From: an uncultured Prevotella sp.
GTDB taxonomy: Bacteria > Bacteroidota > Bacteroidia > Bacteroidales > Bacteroidaceae
Length of the DNA stretch: 20,946 nucleotides
Assembly: GCF_900549175.1 (NCBI RefSeq)
Contig: NZ_URNN01000052.1
Span: forward strand, 1 to 20,946
Direction of reading: 5' to 3'
The position numbers and the translations under genes are program-made. Position 1 is the stretch's first letter, and each line of letters starts with the position of its first letter. Below, piece by piece: positions 1 to 6,697 of the stretch. The notes beneath the pieces are model-generated. The model was not told the DNA's origin and ran no database searches. It saw nothing but the letters and a program-made list of their open reading frames with translations.

Positions 1-18
1 ATACCGGACACAACCGGC

Positions 19-91
19 GCCCTGAAAGGGCAAAAGCCTGTGTGCACGCAATCTAAGTTGTTGATATTTAATGCTTTTGCCCTTTCAGGGC
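19..91. repeat. 19-bp perfect inverted repeat (REP-like)
   Basis: The arm gccctgaaagggcaaaagc at 19-37 is repeated exactly in inverted orientation at 73-91, separated by 35 bases. Each arm also holds a small internal palindrome (gccctgaaagggc). The stretch lies outside any credible gene. The arrangement resembles short palindromic elements scattered in intergenic DNA of Bacteroidota, but copy number elsewhere in the genome cannot be seen here. It could form a cruciform or RNA hairpin. Confidence 0.75.
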
Positions 92-112
92 GATAGCCCA
101 CGCTCGTGTTAT

Positions 113-168
113 CCCCGGGGTGCCGCTTCGCTCTGCCCCGGGCTATGTGCTCGCTGCCCCTACGGGGC
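113..168. repeat. GC-rich hairpin cluster next to the inverted repeat
   Basis: Two short hairpins lie side by side. cccgggg at 114-120 pairs with ccccggg at 136-142, and gcccc at 156-160 pairs with ggggc at 164-168 around a three-base loop. Base composition is much richer in GC than the AT-rich DNA that follows from about 180. A 72-codon open frame crosses this stretch, but its product is a translation of the repeats and is not called as a gene. Confidence 0.55.
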
Positions 169-226
169 GTACCTGTGCATTAAGCAAAATAAACTATATA
201 ACCATCCTTTATGCCGGTATTGGCTT

Positions 227-333
227 TAACTCCTTAGCGACCGTAGGGAGCGATAACTCCTTTAACTCCTTTAACTCCTTTAACTCCTATAACTCCTTAA
301 AAAGCGATAACTCCTTTAACTCCTTAACTCCTA
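227..333. repeat. Tandem array of a 9-bp unit (taactcctt)
   Basis: The unit taactcctt or a one-base variant occurs about nine times: at 227, 254, 263, 272, 281 (variant), 290, 308, 317 and 325 (overlapping variant). Copies 254-298 are head to tail; the others are separated by the short interruptions agcgaccgtagggagcga and aaaaagcga. One frame would read Asn-Ser-Phe repeats because 9 is a multiple of three, but there is no start context or gene-like sequence. On the other strand the unit reads aaggagtta. The array lies immediately 3' of mltG. Confidence 0.85.
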
Positions 334-358
334 AATAGGGAGCGAAAGCTCCCTATTT
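333..358 (-). terminator. Hairpin at the 3' end of mltG
   Basis: aaatagggagc (333-343) and gctccctattt (348-358) form a perfect 11-bp stem with a four-base loop. The hairpin includes the mltG stop codon. The trailing U tract on the minus strand is only three bases, so it is a probable but not strong intrinsic terminator. It is built partly from the same gggagc/ctccct words as the neighbouring tandem array. Confidence 0.6.
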
Positions 359-1378
359 GATATTCCTCTCATTAAGCGCCTTTACATATTTCGCGGCATT
401 GTCGAGGTGTTCCTTGTAAGTGCGTGCGAAATTGTGGGTGCCGGAGAAATCTTCTTTGGCACACATATATATATAGTCGTGTTCCACATGGTTGAGCACC
501 GCATCGATGCCGGCAACAGACGCCACCTTTATGGGACCCGGCGGCAGACCGGTGTTTCTGTATGTGTTGTACGGACTGTCGATGTCCAGCAACTTGTGGT
601 ATATGCGGCGCAGGGCGAAGTCTTTCCATGCAAACTTTATGGTAGGGTCGGCCTGCAGCGGCATGTCCGTTCTCAGACGGTTGATATACATGCCTGCTAT
701 CATGGGCTTCTCGGCCGTGTTGGCCGTCTCCTCGTCGACGATGCTCGCCAGTGTGCTCACCTGCAGCGGCGTCATGCCGATGGCCTTTGCCTTTGCCGTA
801 CGTTCGGCGTTCCAGAATCTTTTGTGCTCCTGCACCATGCGTTCCATCAGCTTGTCAATACCCACATTCCAGTAAATGTCGTATGTGTTGGGTACGAACA
901 TGGCGGCTATCGTGGCCGTGTCGCAATCGTATCTGGCGCAGAAAGCGGAGTCGGTGAGCGCTCGGGCTATTGTAGTGCTGTCGAGCATCAGCTTCTTCGA
1001 CAAGGCACCAGCCAGACGGTTCATCGTCCTCGATTCGGGTATGGTGAGGTTGAGTGATGTCTGCATGCCGTTCTTTATGTGGCGGAAGACGGTGAATATC
1101 TTTTCTTCCGGTGCTATGGCATAACGGCCCGTGCGTATGTTCCTGTCGTACTTACTGTATCTCGCCAGTGTGCGGAAGCCCTTGATGGAATGGTCCTTGC
1201 CCATCGGCGTGAGTTTTGTGTATACGGAGTCGATGTCATCATCATCGTCTATATACAGATACTGTACCGTAGTGGCAGAGGAGAAGGTGGAGAAGAAGTA
1301 ATAATAGAATATGCCGGCAATGAGCAGCAGGCATGCGCCCGATACGTATAAATAATACTTTGATTTTATTGGTTTCAT
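353..1378 (-). CDS. mltG: Endolytic transglycosylase MltG (YceG-like)
   Basis: A 341-residue protein, close to the 340 residues of the E. coli enzyme. MltG is an inner-membrane lytic transglycosylase that cuts nascent peptidoglycan strands and so terminates glycan elongation. One membrane segment lies at residues 11-31, followed by the extracytoplasmic part. The catalytic region holds ASIVDEET (211-218; E217 aligns with catalytic E218 of E. coli), YINRL (231-235), LQADPT (241-246) and a TGLPPGPI motif. The start is placed at ATG 1378, just before the membrane segment; the open frame continues 113 codons upstream, but that stretch lacks family similarity and runs back through the promoter. A run of five Asp follows the membrane segment (residues 44-48). 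It diverges from malQ. Confidence 0.93.
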   Translation of the reverse strand: MKPIKSKYYLYVSGACLLLIAGIFYYYFFSTFSSATTVQYLYIDDDDDIDSVYTKLTPMGKDHSIKGFRTLARYSKYDRNIRTGRYAIAPEEKIFTVFRHIKNGMQTSLNLTIPESRTMNRLAGALSKKLMLDSTTIARALTDSAFCARYDCDTATIAAMFVPNTYDIYWNVGIDKLMERMVQEHKRFWNAERTAKAKAIGMTPLQVSTLASIVDEETANTAEKPMIAGMYINRLRTDMPLQADPTIKFAWKDFALRRIYHKLLDIDSPYNTYRNTGLPPGPIKVASVAGIDAVLNHVEHDYIYMCAKEDFSGTHNFARTYKEHLDNAAKYVKALNERNIK

Positions 1379-1402
1379 GTTACGAATGATAAAAAATGAT
1401 GG

Positions 1403-1434
1403 CAAAGGTACACCATTTTTCAAAAATGACGAAA
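1403..1434 (-). promoter_or_regulatory. Putative mltG promoter
   Basis: The minus strand reads TACCTTTG at 1410-1403, a full match to the Bacteroidota -7 consensus TAnnTTTG, 25 bases upstream of the mltG ATG. At the expected 20-base distance the strand carries TTTC (1434-1431) instead of the consensus TTTG. Confidence 0.6.
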
Positions 1435-1442
1435 TGTTTCGT
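1429..1442. promoter_or_regulatory. 14-bp palindrome between the mltG and malQ promoters
   Basis: acgaaa, tg, tttcgt is a near-perfect dyad (six-base arms, two-base centre) at the -33 position of the putative mltG promoter and about 12 bases upstream of the malQ -7 box. Its position would suit an operator acting on both genes; no regulator is identified. Confidence 0.35.
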
Positions 1443-1453
1443 TTGTTTTTTAT

Positions 1454-1461
1454 TACCTTTG
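1454..1461 (+). promoter_or_regulatory. Putative malQ promoter -7 box
   Basis: TACCTTTG matches the Bacteroidota -7 consensus TAnnTTTG about 100 bases upstream of the malQ ATG. No clear TTTG lies at the usual 19-21 bases upstream. It faces away from the identical -7 box of mltG, 43 bases away, so the two promoters would share their upstream DNA. Confidence 0.5.
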
Positions 1462-1561
1462 CGGTTACTTGAATGGCTTTCCGCCGGAACGGTTGTCTGT
1501 CGGCAGACTGCCGGTTGCTGCAGGACGGGGCTTGTTTTAATGAAATTTGAATGATGAGAAT

Positions 1562-4258
1562 ATGAAACTTTGGTTCAGCATTACATACGGAACGATGTGG
1601 GGTGAAAGTCTCCATGTGGTTATCGAATATATAAGTTATGACGGTAATGTGAAGCGTGAAAACCGTGTGATGAGCACCAGTGACGGAATGTTGTGGACAT
1701 TGGAGACGGTGGCACACGATTCACGGCACCATCCGGCAGCCTCTTTCCGCTACTGCTATCAGGTGGAGAACACGCAGGGTGAGGTGCTTCGGCGTGAATG
1801 GAACATGGTGCCGCGAACATTTCCCTTCGACTCGACAAAAGACTTCATCATGCCTGACAGCTGGCGCGACATACCTCTTCAGGCTTATATGTATACAAAT
1901 GCCTATGCCGTGGCGACACACGGCAAGAGGGACGAAGAGGTGCAACCGCTCCCCACGTCACTGTACCGCCGTACCGTTCTGTTCCGTGTGTCGGCTCCGC
2001 AACTCAAGCCGGGACAGGTGCTGGCCGTCTGCGGCAGTCATCCGGCACTGGGCTGTTGGGACACGTCGCGGTATATGATGATGCAATATGCCGGTCAGGC
2101 GGAGTGGGTGCTGTCCGTCAATGTGATGGGGATGGCCTTGCCGATCGAATATAAATATGTTGTAGTTGACGGCAATACCAACGCCTTTGTGGCGTGGGAG
2201 GAAGGCGTCAACCGCAACACCGGTGACCGTACAGTATCCGACGGTGAGGTGCTCGTGCTCGACGGAGGCGTCATACGGATGAGGGATAACGATTGGAGGA
2301 TGGCCGGTGTGGTGATACCGGTCTTCTCACTGCGCAGCACTTCGTCTTACGGAGTGGGCGATTTCGGCGATTTGAAACGGATGGTTGACTGGGCTGTTGA
2401 AACAGGAATGAAGATGATACAGATTCTGCCCGTCAACGATACGACCAAGTCGCGTGCATGGGGTGACTCATATCCGTATAACGCTGTGTCGGTAGATGCG
2501 CTGCACCCGCATTATGTAGACCTTGAGGCAGCCGGGACACTGGCCGACAAGGCACGCATGACATCCTATCGCCGCCAGCGACAGGAACTCAATGCACTTG
2601 CATACAGTGACTACGAGGCCGTGGATCGGGTGAAGACGGCGTATCTCCGCGAACTTTTCTCGGAGCGCGGACAGCAGGTGGCGGAGACGGACGGCTACCG
2701 TGCTTTCGTTGAAGACAATGCCGACTGGCTCATGCCTTATGCCGCTTTCTGCTCGCTGCGCGACCGTTATGGCACCGCAAGTTTTTCGGAATGGCCCGAA
2801 CACTCCGTGTACAACAGGGAGGAGGTGCGCCGCTATTGCGATGACAATGCAGACGAAATACGCTATGTTTGCTTTGTGCAATATCTGTTGCACGAGCAGT
2901 TGCTCGAAGCCGGCAGCTACGCACGGTCAAAGGGTGTGGTGCTGAAGGGCGACATACCCATCGGCGTGTGCCGTGACAGTGTGGAGGTGTGGGTGCAGCC
3001 CCGGTATTTCAATCTCGACTCGCAGACGGGTGCCCCGCCCGATCCTTTCGCACGAAACGGCCAGAACTGGGGATTCCCCACGTACAACTGGCCGGAGATG
3101 ATGGCCGACGGATGCAAGTGGTGGCGCAGCCGCTTTGCACGGATGAGCCGTTATTTTGATGCGTTCCGCATAGACCATGTGCTTGGTTTCTTCCGTATAT
3201 GGGAGATACCGCTCAATGCCGTACACGGGTTGTTGGGACATTTCTCACCGGCGTTGCCGCTCGATCCGGGTGAGATAGAGTATTTCGGCCTGCAGTTCCG
3301 CAAGGAGTTGTTCACACGTCCGTTCATCAACGACAACGCCCTGCACCGCATATTCGGTGTGCATGCCGATTACGTGCGCGAGACATTCCTCTTCAAGGGA
3401 GCGTACGGACTGTACAGCATGCGGCAGGAGTATGACACGCAGCGCAAGGTGGAGAAACACTTTGAGGGGCGGCATGACGAGAACAGCCTGTGGATACGTG
3501 ACGGACTGTACAGGCTGATAAGCGATGTCCTCTTTGTGGAGGACCCCCGAAGGCCCGGGATGTACCATCCGCGTGTGGGCGTTTACGACGAACCTATATA
3601 CGAGGCATTGAGCGCGGAAGAGAAGGAGGCGTTCATGAGGCTCTACAACAACTATTTCTACAGCCGCCATAATGTATTTTGGGGTGACGAGGCCATGAGG
3701 CGCCTGCCTACGGCTCTTGACAACACGAGGATGATGGTGTGCGCCGAGGACTTGGGCATGTTGCCCGACTGTGTGGCTCCTGTGCTCGATGCGCTGCGCA
3801 TAAATACGCTGGAGATTCAGACAATGCCCAAGCAGAGTGCGCTGGAGTTCGCCCATCTTGTGGCAAATCCGTACAGGAGTGTGGCCACCATAGCCACGCA
3901 CGACATGCCTACACTGCGTATGTGGTGGGAGGAGAACCCCGAGCGGACACAGCGTTATTATGCCTCGATGATGCAGAAAGAGGGGCGTGCACCGGAGCAT
4001 CTGCCGGCACATCTTGCCGAGGAGATAATAGCACGCCACCTGTATTGCCCCTCGATGCTTTGCCTGCTGTCGTTTCAGGACTGGACGGCCATGGACGCAG
4101 AACTGCGGTCGGACTCTCTGCGTGAGGAGAGGATAAACGTGCCGAGCGACGTATATAACCGGTGGAAATACAGGATGCACATTACCATAGAGGAACTTCT
4201 CAGGGCGGAGCGCTTCAATCAGAAGGTGCGGCTGATGATAACGAGAAGCAGGAGATGA
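1562..4258 (+). CDS. malQ: 4-alpha-glucanotransferase, DPE2-type (GH77 with starch-binding modules)
   Basis: An 898-residue cytoplasmic amylomaltase that transfers alpha-1,4-glucan segments between maltodextrins. Two N-terminal CBM20-like starch-binding modules cover about residues 1-110 and 135-240 (the second has GSHPALGCWD and a YKYVVVDG strand). The GH77 catalytic domain follows, with the nucleophile in FRIDH (D538), the acid/base in AEDLG (E729) and the transition-state Asp in THDMPT (D781). The catalytic region contains an extra segment (about residues 320-460), as in plant DPE2. Length and layout fit DPE2-type enzymes, not the shorter E. coli MalQ. ATG 1562 opens MKLWFSITYGTMWGE, which matches the beginning of the family; an in-frame TTG at 1547 is a less likely start. 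The stop overlaps an ATG in the next reading frame (ATGA, 4255-4258). Confidence 0.93.
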   Translation: MKLWFSITYGTMWGESLHVVIEYISYDGNVKRENRVMSTSDGMLWTLETVAHDSRHHPAASFRYCYQVENTQGEVLRREWNMVPRTFPFDSTKDFIMPDSWRDIPLQAYMYTNAYAVATHGKRDEEVQPLPTSLYRRTVLFRVSAPQLKPGQVLAVCGSHPALGCWDTSRYMMMQYAGQAEWVLSVNVMGMALPIEYKYVVVDGNTNAFVAWEEGVNRNTGDRTVSDGEVLVLDGGVIRMRDNDWRMAGVVIPVFSLRSTSSYGVGDFGDLKRMVDWAVETGMKMIQILPVNDTTKSRAWGDSYPYNAVSVDALHPHYVDLEAAGTLADKARMTSYRRQRQELNALAYSDYEAVDRVKTAYLRELFSERGQQVAETDGYRAFVEDNADWLMPYAAFCSLRDRYGTASFSEWPEHSVYNREEVRRYCDDNADEIRYVCFVQYLLHEQLLEAGSYARSKGVVLKGDIPIGVCRDSVEVWVQPRYFNLDSQTGAPPDPFARNGQNWGFPTYNWPEMMADGCKWWRSRFARMSRYFDAFRIDHVLGFFRIWEIPLNAVHGLLGHFSPALPLDPGEIEYFGLQFRKELFTRPFINDNALHRIFGVHADYVRETFLFKGAYGLYSMRQEYDTQRKVEKHFEGRHDENSLWIRDGLYRLISDVLFVEDPRRPGMYHPRVGVYDEPIYEALSAEEKEAFMRLYNNYFYSRHNVFWGDEAMRRLPTALDNTRMMVCAEDLGMLPDCVAPVLDALRINTLEIQTMPKQSALEFAHLVANPYRSVATIATHDMPTLRMWWEENPERTQRYYASMMQKEGRAPEHLPAHLAEEIIARHLYCPSMLCLLSFQDWTAMDAELRSDSLREERINVPSDVYNRWKYRMHITIEELLRAERFNQKVRLMITRSRR

Positions 4259-4302
4259 ACGGTAGTGGCATATATGTGAAGAACGATAACGACACATCAG
4301 TG

Positions 4303-4944
4303 ATGAAAGAATACAATACATATATATTTGACCTCGACGGAACATTGCTTTCCACTCTCGGGGATTTGGCGGCGAGTGTCAACCATGCACTGCATGCTTA
4401 CGGCATGCCGGAGCATACGACAGAAGAGATACGGTGGTTCGTCGGCAACGGTGTGCGTGTGCTTATGGAACGTGCCGTGCCGGGTGGGGCGGGAAATCCT
4501 CAGTTTGAGGATGTTCTCGGAGCTTTCCGCCGTCATTACATGGAGCACTCACTCGATACGACGGTGCCTTATGACGGAGTGATGGAGATGCTCGGCGAAC
4601 TGAAACGCCGCGGCAAGAAGGTGGCGGTGGTGAGCAACAAGTTTTATGCCGCCACACAGGATTTGTGCCGCCATTTCTTCGGCGACCTTGTGGATGTGGC
4701 CATAGGCGAGCGTGAGGACATAAGGAAGAAGCCGGCTCCCGACACTGTGCTGGAGGCGTTGCGTCTGCTCGGTGCAGGTAAGGACGGTGCCGTTTACATA
4801 GGCGACAGCGATGTTGACGTGGCAACGGCACGCAACAGCGGCTTGCCGTGTGTGAGTGTCTTGTGGGGATTCCGCGACAAGGACTTCCTGACGGAACATG
4901 GCGCCGTGTGTTTTGTCTCCACACCGCAGGAGCTTTTGTTCTGA
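4303..4944 (+). CDS. gph: HAD-superfamily phosphatase, phosphoglycolate phosphatase-like
   Basis: A 213-residue protein with the HAD motifs in order: DLDGTLL near the N terminus (nucleophile Asp), a VVSN motif II, a KPAPD motif III region and YIGDSDVD (motif IV). The cap domain is the alpha-helical C1 type of the Gph/PGMB group. The likely reaction is hydrolysis of a small phosphorylated substrate such as 2-phosphoglycolate, but the substrate cannot be read from sequence, and related enzymes act on sugar phosphates or pyrophosphate. ATG 4303 (MKEYNTYIFDLDG) gives the usual family N terminus. The upstream in-frame ATG at 4255 overlaps the malQ stop and has aggag right before it, so a 229-residue form is possible. 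It is probably co-transcribed with malQ and ends 9 bases from the convergent LytTR gene. Confidence 0.82.
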   Translation: MKEYNTYIFDLDGTLLSTLGDLAASVNHALHAYGMPEHTTEEIRWFVGNGVRVLMERAVPGGAGNPQFEDVLGAFRRHYMEHSLDTTVPYDGVMEMLGELKRRGKKVAVVSNKFYAATQDLCRHFFGDLVDVAIGEREDIRKKPAPDTVLEALRLLGAGKDGAVYIGDSDVDVATARNSGLPCVSVLWGFRDKDFLTEHGAVCFVSTPQELLF

Positions 4945-4953
4945 CGTGCGCTT

Positions 4954-5664
4954 TCAGGTGAGGATGCGGGTGTCGAGGTATGCCTGCACCTCATCCTTGT
5001 AACTGTCGGAAATGGGAATGTAGGTGTTGCCGAACACTATGCGGAATTTGTCTATCACGGTTATTTTCCTCATGTTCACTATGTATGACCGGTGGGTACG
5101 CATGAAGTCGGGTGACGGAAGATACTTCTCGAGTTTCTTCATATTCATCAGCGACATTATCTTATCCCCGTTTTCAAGGTAAATGCGGATATAGTCTTTC
5201 AGCCCTTCTATATATATGATGTCATCGAGGCATACTTTGACCAGTTTGTAGTCGCTCTTCACAAACATGAATCTGTCATCCTTGTATGCTGCCTGCTTGC
5301 GTACGGCTTCAAACCATTCGAGTGCCTTGGACGATGCTTTAAGGAACTCTTCATAGCTTATGGGCTTCAACAGGTAGTCGATGGCATTCACCTTATATCC
5401 GTCGACGGCATACTGGCTGAAAGCCGTGGTGAAAATGATTTTGGTCTCTTTGGGGAGTATCCTGGCAAATTCGATGCCGCTGAGTTCCGGCATCTGTATG
5501 TCGAGGAACAGAAGGTCTGCCGGATTGTCGCGCAGGTCTTTCATACCGTTGACGGCACTGTTGTAAATGCCGGTAAGATTGAGGAACGGCGTCTTTCTCG
5601 CGTAGCTCGCCAAGAGTTCGGCGGCCAACGGCTCGTCGTCAATGATTGCACATTTCAGTATCAT
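4954..5664 (-). CDS. LytTR-family response regulator
   Basis: A 236-residue two-component regulator. The receiver domain (1-120) has the acidic pocket D9/D10, phosphoacceptor D55 in LLFLDIQMPELSG, T79/T80 and K100. The C-terminal LytTR DNA-binding domain spans about residues 135-232 (FVKSDYKLVKV, IIYIEGLKDYIRIY, FMRTHRSYIVNM). Proteins of this class bind direct repeats and control nearby transport or envelope genes. The start at ATG 5664 gives MILKCAIIDDEPLA; the open frame extends further upstream, but inside the kinase gene. It overlaps the kinase stop by 26 bases, which points to translational coupling. It is the last gene of the efflux operon, so it probably controls that operon or a linked envelope response; this is inference. 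Confidence 0.92.
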   Translation of the reverse strand: MILKCAIIDDEPLAAELLASYARKTPFLNLTGIYNSAVNGMKDLRDNPADLLFLDIQMPELSGIEFARILPKETKIIFTTAFSQYAVDGYKVNAIDYLLKPISYEEFLKASSKALEWFEAVRKQAAYKDDRFMFVKSDYKLVKVCLDDIIYIEGLKDYIRIYLENGDKIMSLMNMKKLEKYLPSPDFMRTHRSYIVNMRKITVIDKFRIVFGNTYIPISDSYKDEVQAYLDTRILT

Positions 5665-6697
5665 ATATCTTGATTGTTGATGAATAAATGGTGTTGTTCT
5701 TGTCTGTTCCCTTATGCCATTCGTATTTCCCGTGGTACAGCAGTTCAAGCCGTCTGGCCACCTGTTGCAGCCCTATACCGTGGCCGCTGCGGTCGTCTCC
5801 GCTTTTGGGATGGTAACTGTTCTTTATGACACAGGTTACGGTATGCTCGTCGGCGGTGAGTTCAATGTGTATGAAACTCGGCTTTGTGGTGCTGACCCCG
5901 TGTTTGAAAGCGTTTTCTATGAGTGAGATGAACAGCAACGGTGCAATCTCTTTCTTGCATGGGCGGGGGATGTTCACCGTCAGACGCACGTCGACATCGC
6001 CCGAGAGCCTTATCTTCATAAGGTTGATGTAATTGGTGAGAAAGCTGACTTCCTTTTCCAGACTGACATACAGTGACTGGTTGTCGTAGAGAACATACCT
6101 CAGCAGTTTGCTCAGCTCGAGTGTCATCTCCTGCGCCTTTTCTGTATTGAACGCGATGAGTGCATAGATATTGTTCAGCGTATTGAGCAGGAAATGGGGG
6201 TTAAGTTGCGCTCTGAGGTTTTTCAGTTCCGCCTCTGTTCTTGCGGCTTCGGCCTCGTGCCGGGCTGTCTCTGCCGTCTGCCATCGCATGGTTATCTGTA
6301 TGGTTGTGGCGATGGCCGCCGTTATGCAGAGATTGAAGATGTTCTTCATGATGAAGAACAAGACCATAAACCGGTTGGGTTCCGGCATGTCATGCGGCGG
6401 TCTGTCGAAATGGCGCATGGTGGAGCTGAGCCAATAGTGCAGCATGACGGCCAGGGAGACAATCATGACGGCATTGAATGTCCAGTAGTATTTTCTTTCG
6501 TTCTTGCAGAAGAAGTTTGGGGTGAGCCACAGGTAATTGGCGTAGAAGACTATCACCAGTGTCGACGAGCCGACACTTCTGCATATGAACTCTGTGAGGT
6601 TCAGGCCGTTGCCGTGATACATGAACATGAGCGGCGATATGAATACCATGATCCATATCGCTGCATGTATGAGGTAAGTGAGTTTGTTGTCATTCAT
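5639..6697 (-). CDS. Sensor histidine kinase, LytS/YehU type (His_kinase family)
   Basis: A 352-residue membrane kinase. Four hydrophobic segments lie at about 7-27, 42-60, 71-90 and 112-135. A short coiled coil rich in Ala/Glu (140-165) leads to the phosphoacceptor motif LRAQLNPHFLLNTLNNIYAL (H168), diagnostic of the His_kinase (PF06580) group. The ATP-binding part has ENAFKHG (261-267) and the G box SGHGIGL (304-310). No extracellular sensor domain of any size is present, so the signal is probably sensed in or at the membrane, or through the co-encoded transporter. Its start overlaps the permease stop by 8 bases (ATGAATGA). The LytTR regulator encoded directly downstream is the expected partner. 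Confidence 0.92.
   Translation of the reverse strand: MNDNKLTYLIHAAIWIMVFISPLMFMYHGNGLNLTEFICRSVGSSTLVIVFYANYLWLTPNFFCKNERKYYWTFNAVMIVSLAVMLHYWLSSTMRHFDRPPHDMPEPNRFMVLFFIMKNIFNLCITAAIATTIQITMRWQTAETARHEAEAARTEAELKNLRAQLNPHFLLNTLNNIYALIAFNTEKAQEMTLELSKLLRYVLYDNQSLYVSLEKEVSFLTNYINLMKIRLSGDVDVRLTVNIPRPCKKEIAPLLFISLIENAFKHGVSTTKPSFIHIELTADEHTVTCVIKNSYHPKSGDDRSGHGIGLQQVARRLELLYHGKYEWHKGTDKNNTIYSSTIKIYDTEMCNH

Noticed and set aside
120..338. A 72-codon open frame with Asn-Ser-Phe repeats
   Set aside because: It is a translation of GC hairpins and the 9-bp tandem array; no start context and no protein-like composition outside the repeats.
725..735. Apparent loss of the catalytic Glu in MltG (IVDEET where E. 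coli has IIEKET)
   Set aside because: When aligned, the catalytic E218 of E. coli is the Glu just before Thr, which is kept here as E217; only the non-catalytic first position is Asp.
3245..4345. A 366-codon minus-strand frame opposite malQ
   Set aside because: It is rich in His, Arg and Cys, with no domain, and lies within the intact GH77 gene; a shadow of codon bias on the other strand. The same applies to the 314-codon frame at 12464-13408 and the 284-codon frame at 16985-17839.
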